Assembly: GCA_030544235.1 (NCBI GenBank) | Contig: CM060477.1 | Span: forward strand, 1,392,434-1,456,433 | DNA from: Lepturacanthus savala | Taxonomy: Eukaryota; Chordata; Actinopteri; Scombriformes; Trichiuridae | Length of the DNA stretch: 64,000 nt | Direction: 5' to 3' | Shown: positions 59,029 through 64,000 of the stretch, piece after piece | Layout of the letters: each line of letters opens with the position of its first letter | Position numbering within the stretch: the first letter of the stretch is position 1 | Position numbers and translations under genes: made by a program | The notes under the pieces: model-generated | What the model saw: the letters and a program-made list of their open reading frames with translations, nothing else | The model's database searches: none | Told to the model about the DNA's origin: nothing

Positions 59029-59429
59029 CAGTGCATCTCCTTCTCTGGAACCAGACGATATCTCCATAGATGAAGTATTACTGCAGCGTGTTATAACTGT
59101 GAATTGACCTCCTGACTATGGTAAATCAACAGCGAGACACACATAGCACAGCGATAAAAAATGTTACTATTAAATCCACCATAATGGCACCGTGTGTGTG
59201 TGTGTGTGTGTGTTTTTGGGGCGGCTGAAAGTGTCCTAGTTAGTCATATGTCAAGTGAAGGCATGTCTGAGTAGCCCAGTTTAGTCTGGAAGTAACAATC
59301 CTGTGAATATAAACGCAGCCAATAGCTAAAACATGTGGTTTTATGAGGTGTAAAATGACCGTTGTTCAGTCAAGGCTTCTGTTGCTGTCACATCCTTGAC
59401 TACGTGTAAAAAGACTTTTACTGGTTTAT

Positions 59430-59570
59430 AAAGCACCTAAAGGTCTAGAGGACCTGAGTATAACTCTGATCTGCTGATCCATTATGAACTATCCAGACCT
59501 CATAGATCACCTGGGACCAGATATCAGAATTAAACATGGAGAAGAAGCATCTAGTTTCTAGGGAAACACA
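59430..59570 (+). pseudogene. LINE ORF C-terminal fragment
   Basis: The + strand translates DLLIHYELSRPHRS at 59468-59509, which resembles the (I)SDLLxxYxPSRxLRS motif near the C-terminus of L2-like fish LINE polyproteins. A stop follows about 12 codons later. The 21-bp array begins immediately downstream, where the family normally has its WNxLPxxL motif. Confidence 0.6.
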
Positions 59571-60110
59571 CATGTAGAACAAACTCCTAGAGATCTGAAA
59601 CAAACTTCCAGAGATCTGGATAAAAACTCCCAGAGATCTAGAACAAACTCCCAGAGATCTGGAACAAACTCCTAGAGATCTAGAACAAACTCCTAGAGAT
59701 CTGGAACAAACATTCAGAACTAGAACAAACTCCTAGAGAACTAGAACAAACTCCTAGAGATCTGGAACAAACATTCAGAACTAGAACAAACTCCTAGAGA
59801 ACTAAAACAAACTCCTAGAGATCTAGAACAAACTCCTAGAGATCTGGAACAAACATTCAGAACTAGAACAAACTCCTAGAGAACTAAAACAAACTCCTAG
59901 AGATCTAGAACAAACTCCTAGAGATCTGGAACAAACATTCAGAACTAGAACAAACTCCCAGAGAACTAGAACAAACTCCTAGAGAACTAGAACAAACTCC
60001 TAGAGATCTGGAACAAACTTCCAAAGATCTAGATAAAAACTCCCAGAGAACTTGAACAAATTCCGAGAGATCTGGAACAAACACTCAGACCGAGAACAAA
60101 CTCTATATTT
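59571..60110 (+). repeat. 21-bp minisatellite (family M3), array 1
   Basis: Units of 21 bp are made of GGAACAAACTCCTAGAGATC plus T, with ACATTCAGAACTA variants forming ~60-bp higher-order groups. In one + frame the unit reads W-N-K-L-L-E-I, close to the LINE motif expected at this place. The array is probably an expansion of LINE sequence. Confidence 0.93.
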
Positions 60111-60427
60111 TCTACTGCACTGCAACTTTGTTCTTTTTATTAATTTTAGATTTTTCCCTTAATAATCAACCGTTTTAATTTATATCTTTTTGTTTTTAAT
60201 TTAAGTCTTGATTTTTAATCTTCTTTAATTTGAATTAATTCTAATGTTTTCCCTTTTTAATCAACTGTAAATTATATCTCGATGCTTTTAATGTTTTATG
60301 TAAAGCAGTGTGAATTACCTCGTTGTTGAAATGTACAAATGAACTAAACCACTGTTTTGTCAACCTGCCATTTCAGTGAATACTAAAGTCACACACTGTA
60401 AACATTCAGTGTAAGAGTCATTGAGTC

Positions 60428-60431
<4 letters not shown>
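60111..60431. other. AT-rich spacer
   Basis: No feature is recognised. It partly resembles 49540-49760 (TTTTTAATCAACT, CTTTTAATG, TTATG blocks), so it may be an old dispersed repeat. Confidence 0.4.
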
Positions 60432-60492
<61 letters not shown>

Positions 60493-60640
60493 TCAAATCC
60501 CTCATCAAAAATAGGTTACCTGAGAACAGATGTAAAGCTCAAAGGAAATGAAATTCTGCCACTGAAGATTTCCTCTAGAGACAGTGTGTGTGTTTGTGTG
60601 TGTGTGTGTGTTTGCATGTGTTTGTGTGTGTGTGTGTGCA
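60432..60640. repeat. (AC)n and interrupted (TG)n microsatellites
   Basis: About 30 AC units at 60432-60490 and a TG/TTTG run at about 60583-60639. A T17 run follows at about 60660. Confidence 0.96.
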
Positions 60641-60679
60641 TCTGCTTCACGGATTCCATGTTTTTTTTTTTTTTTTATT

Positions 60680-61659
60680 AGTTACGGTGTCCTTATCCTG
60701 CATAAACAGATGAAAGGTTGGCAACGGCAGACAGGAAGCCGGTGGGGGATAGAAGCAGCCGAGTGAATTTAAGAAAAAAAAAAAAGAGACGAGTTGAGAC
60801 TGTGGAAGAAGGAGAGACATAGAAAGACCAAAAATAGAGAAGGATAAAGGAAAGAAAAGCTCAGTGCTGCTCTTTCTGCTGCTAAACGTGCATCCCACAA
60901 CACGTTTGTGCTTTTCCACATAACTAAACTACAGGCTCAGGATATTGAAACCAACCAGTGAACCACGTGTATTTAGGCACTAAATGCGGCGATGCAGCGA
61001 GTGCTTGTAGTCGACTAAAATACTTTGATTTTCTTTGACTAAAACTTGGCTAAAATGCTGAGATATTGTGTTGAATAAAATGTGAAAAGATGACTAAATA
61101 TTACTAAACTGACAAATATCCAACAAAATGAACACTGCTTAGAACCAATGTAGAGGAAAAATGCATTTTTCTGATTTTATTTGCACCTTAGTGTTTTGTG
61201 ATAGTGGAAATAAATAAAGTCCTTGACTCTGAGCCCTGTTGAGTAAAGAAATAAAACATCATGTACTTTCCTCTGGCCCTGAAGGAGAATTCATCCAATA
61301 AAAGAACTGAGCTTCACCTAAAAAACACTTGTTATCTGTGGCGTCGTAGCGACGGCAGTAAAGACGGATTCCTCGGTAACACTTGAACGGTTCTTTGCCA
61401 GAAGGTTTGGAGATAGACGACGGGTTCATTTGCAGTTTTATCCAACGTAACAGTGGGAGCAGCCATAAGCCTTTCCTATTTTAGGAGCCTTGTTTTAGTG
61501 TTTAAATCTCTGTGTGATTCTCTGGAACGGGTCAACGGAGGCAGCAGTAACCTGGATGGAAATGTTGAATAAATGGAAACGCTTTGATTTGATAGTAATC
61601 AAAGCAGTTTATAGACTCACGATGGATATTATCTGTACACACACATCATCTATTGCCTC
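60680..61659. other. Non-coding spacer
   Basis: No gene is recognised. The 90-codon minus frame at 60647-60919 has no domain. Confidence 0.45.
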
Positions 61660-61770
61660 TTAAAGGGATAGTTCAACATCTTTGAAAGCTCGGCCATTTG
61701 TCATGATTCATATAATCATAGTAATAGCAGCTGTTCCCCCATTCCCTTAAAACGTGAACTGGTCCTTTAA
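61660..61770. mobile_element. 111-bp TTAA-flanked MITE
   Basis: Left end TTAAAGGGATAGTTCAAC and right end GTGAACTGGTCCTTTAA are imperfect inverted repeats (TTAAAGG...AGTTCA). The left terminus is shared with the intron-2 element at 12876. It is too short to encode anything. Confidence 0.7.
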
Positions 61771-61805
61771 CCACTTACACTACTGTAAATACCAAACAAA
61801 GAGAA

Positions 61806-62690
61806 GAGAGATCTAGAACAAACTCCTAGAGATCTAGGAACAAACTTCAAGAGATCTAGGAACAATCTCCTAGAGATCTAGAACAAACTCCTAGAGATCT
61901 GGAACAAACTCCTAGAGATCTGGAACAAACTTCAAGAGATCTAGGAACAAACTCCTAGAGATCTGGAACAAACTCCTAGAGATCTGGAACAAACTCCTAG
62001 AGATCTAGAACAAACTCCTAGAGATCTAGAACAAACTCCTAGAGATCTGGAACAAACTCCTAGAGATCTAGAACAAACTCCTAGAGATCTGGAACAAACT
62101 TCAAGAGATCTGGAACAAACTCCTAGAGATCTGGAACAAACTCCTAGAGATCTGGAACAAACTCCTAGAGATCTAGAACAAACTCCTAGAGATCTGGAAC
62201 AAACTCCTAGAGATCTGGAACAAACTCTTAGAGATCTAGAACAAACTCCTAGAGATCTGGAACAAACTCCTAGAGATCTAGAACAAACTCCTAGAGATCT
62301 GGAACAAACTCCTAGAGATCTGGAACAAACTCCTAGAGATCTGGAACAAACTCCTAGAGATCTAGAACAAACTCCTAGAGATCTGGAACAAACTCCTAGA
62401 GATCTGGAACAAACTTCAAGAGATCTAGAACAAACTCCTAGAGATCTAGAACAAACTCCTAGAGATCTAGAACAAACTTCAAGAGATCTAGAACAAACTC
62501 CTAGAGATCTGGAACAAACTCTTAGAGATCTAGAACAAACTCCTAGAGATCTAGAACAAACTCCTAGAGATCTAGAACAAACTTCAAGAGATCTAGAACA
62601 AACTTCAAGAAAACAGAACTTGAATAAACTTCCAGAGATCCGGAACAAACACTCAGAACTAGAATAAACTTCCAAAGAAGTGAAACAAAG
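61806..62690 (+). repeat. 21-bp minisatellite (family M3), array 2
   Basis: About forty 21-bp units of the same sequence as array 1, here more homogeneous, with CTAG/CTGG and CTCCTAG/TTCAAG variants. The period is a multiple of three and stops are absent on the minus strand, so a 244-codon frame (61941-62675 -) repeats SRSLGVC. This is an artefact of the unit, not a gene. Confidence 0.96.
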
Positions 62691-63520
62691 GATTTCAGCC
62701 TTTTAAGGTCTAGACTATTTCTTTTTACAAAATAATTCAATAATTGACTTAAAATGTTGATTTAAATTTGATTTAGGATATAAACGCAGTGTTCCCAATG
62801 CACTAAAATACAGATTATTATAAGGATTTGTATGTCCTGTATGTCCCTACAAACACATACACACATACTGAACCTTTGCTGTATGGGGGAAACATGAAAT
62901 AAAGTAACTTTTCTGCTGAAGGAATCAGATAATTCTACACAAGATTATATAAATGCACCAAATACAAGACATTTCCATTTTCCAGTATGTTATTTTGAGG
63001 TTTGAAGTATTTATGGAATAAACTTCCAGTCAGAGGTGATTACAGGTAAAACCGTCATCATCCACACACACAGTCTCGTCCAGTTTAAAGCCCCATGATG
63101 CTTTGCTGCCTCTGTGTCTGAGGATGAAAGGATCAACGAGGAGAAGAAGAAGAAGTAAAGGAGCAACTAGAGGAGGTGCAGTGATCAGAAGGCATTAGAG
63201 TGACGTGGTGGTTTGGGGACAAAGTGGCTGAGTCTGAGCAGAAGAAGCTGAGTCAGCGACTCCTTCAGTCGGAGCCAGACACTGGTCCTGATGATTGAAG
63301 AAGGTCAAATAATCACAGGAGCTGTCTGCGTCCTCCAGCAATATAAAACTACAAGAAAACCAATGAAAGAAGCTCTTAAAGAGAAAAAAGCTGTGTTTAA
63401 TAATATGTAAAACATTCTACTCAGCACTTTATCACCTTTTATCATAGTGGAACAACACAAGCAGCTGATTCCTGTCAGATTTGTCCTGGTTTGACCTTTA
63501 TTTGTCCATCTTTTCCACAA
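62691..63520. other. Non-coding spacer
   Basis: No gene is recognised. Confidence 0.5.
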
Positions 63521-63524
63521 ATTA

Positions 63525-63612
<88 letters not shown>
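63521..63612. repeat. (AT)n microsatellite
   Basis: About 42 AT units with one early interruption. Confidence 0.97.
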
Positions 63613-63616
<4 letters not shown>

Positions 63617-63695
63617 ACCTCCCATGATGCTCTGGGGCCTCCCATCATGCAAAAACCTCAGTTTTGAGTCATTTTAATTCACTTTCCTCCCGAAT

Positions 63696-64000
63696 TAACC
63701 TTCTATTTCATGAAATATTATTATATAACATGTATATGTTATATGTTTTTACTGTTTTTATTACTTAAAATGGTCTAAATTATATATATACTATATATAC
63801 ACGAAATAGTTTAATTCTCTTAAAAAATTAAAAACACATGCTAGTTTTATATTCTAGGTGGATTATATTATATATTAGTATAAGTATTATATTAATATAT
63901 TATTTATTTATTATTATATGTCATTCTTTTCGGGTTACACAATGACACAATTTGACATTTGGTGCCAAAAAAATCGCAAAAAATTGTGATTTTTGTAAAT
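63696..64000. mobile_element. R2 repeat end, running toward the window edge
   Basis: TTAACCTTCTATTTCATGAA, then TTACTTAAAATGGTCTAAAT, matches the terminal ~100 bp of R2 (compare 54440-54537, inverted). The rest to 64000 is AT-rich and not clearly assigned. Confidence 0.6.

Noticed and set aside
61941..62675. 244-codon frame repeating SRSLGVC, resembling a Cys-rich repeat protein
   Set aside because: The 21-bp period keeps any stop-free frame open. The same unit in array 1 is interrupted, and the context is a LINE-derived minisatellite.

Overview
This is vertebrate nuclear DNA, most likely from a teleost fish. The grounds are an AT-rich background, a compact gene with GT-AG introns, dozens of (CA)n/(TG)n microsatellites, TTAA-flanked miniature transposons and decayed LINE fragments. 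I see no bacterial genes, operons, CRISPR array, rRNA or tRNA. The species cannot be named from the sequence.

Only one gene is well supported. It is a secreted leucine-rich-repeat (LRR) protein on the + strand with coding exons between 12656 and 15704. Six coding exons join in frame with consensus splice sites to give 357 residues: a signal peptide, an N-terminal cysteine cap, ten 24-residue LRRs and a C-terminal cysteine cap. A non-coding first exon may end at 11844. The architecture fits the LRG1 / CPN2 / LRRC15-like secreted LRR group, but no orthologue can be assigned from sequence alone. Introns 2, 4 and 5 and the region just after the stop codon each hold a miniature or fold-back repeat.

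The rest is repeat-rich intergenic DNA. By region: 0-1.4 kb, a 10-bp satellite and a longer minisatellite; 5-11 kb, CA, CAG and an exceptional ~0.9-kb polypyrimidine tract, plus a GAGGGCACTTTAACA minisatellite; 11-16.5 kb, the LRR gene and fold-back elements; 17-20 kb, an ATT array in a duplicated flank and a ~1-kb TG/GAATG array; 21-24.8 kb, a 31-bp satellite; 25.6-26.8 kb, a ~340-bp tandem unit; 27.3-29.4 kb, 1.8 kb of GTTATATA-type repeats; 31.4 kb, a TTAA-bounded MITE; 32.6-36.2 kb, tandem duplications and an irregular array; 38.8-42.2 kb, two more arrays of the 7.4-kb minisatellite in the opposite orientation; 44.6-47.4 kb, a 0.7-kb direct duplication; 48.4-49.4 kb, a three-copy interspersed repeat; 53.8-56.7 kb, a MITE and a dead LINE on the minus strand; 59.4-62.7 kb, a LINE tail and two 21-bp arrays apparently derived from it.

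Three interspersed families recur and are called here R1 (TTAACCTCTT end), R2 (TTAACCCTCTATTGCA inverted termini) and R3 (contains CACCACCAGGTGG). Most long open frames in the window are translations of simple repeats and are not genes. I did not find a new multi-gene system. The most unusual signals are the recurrent 'array flanked by duplicated unique DNA' architecture, the LINE-derived minisatellite and the long polypyrimidine tract.
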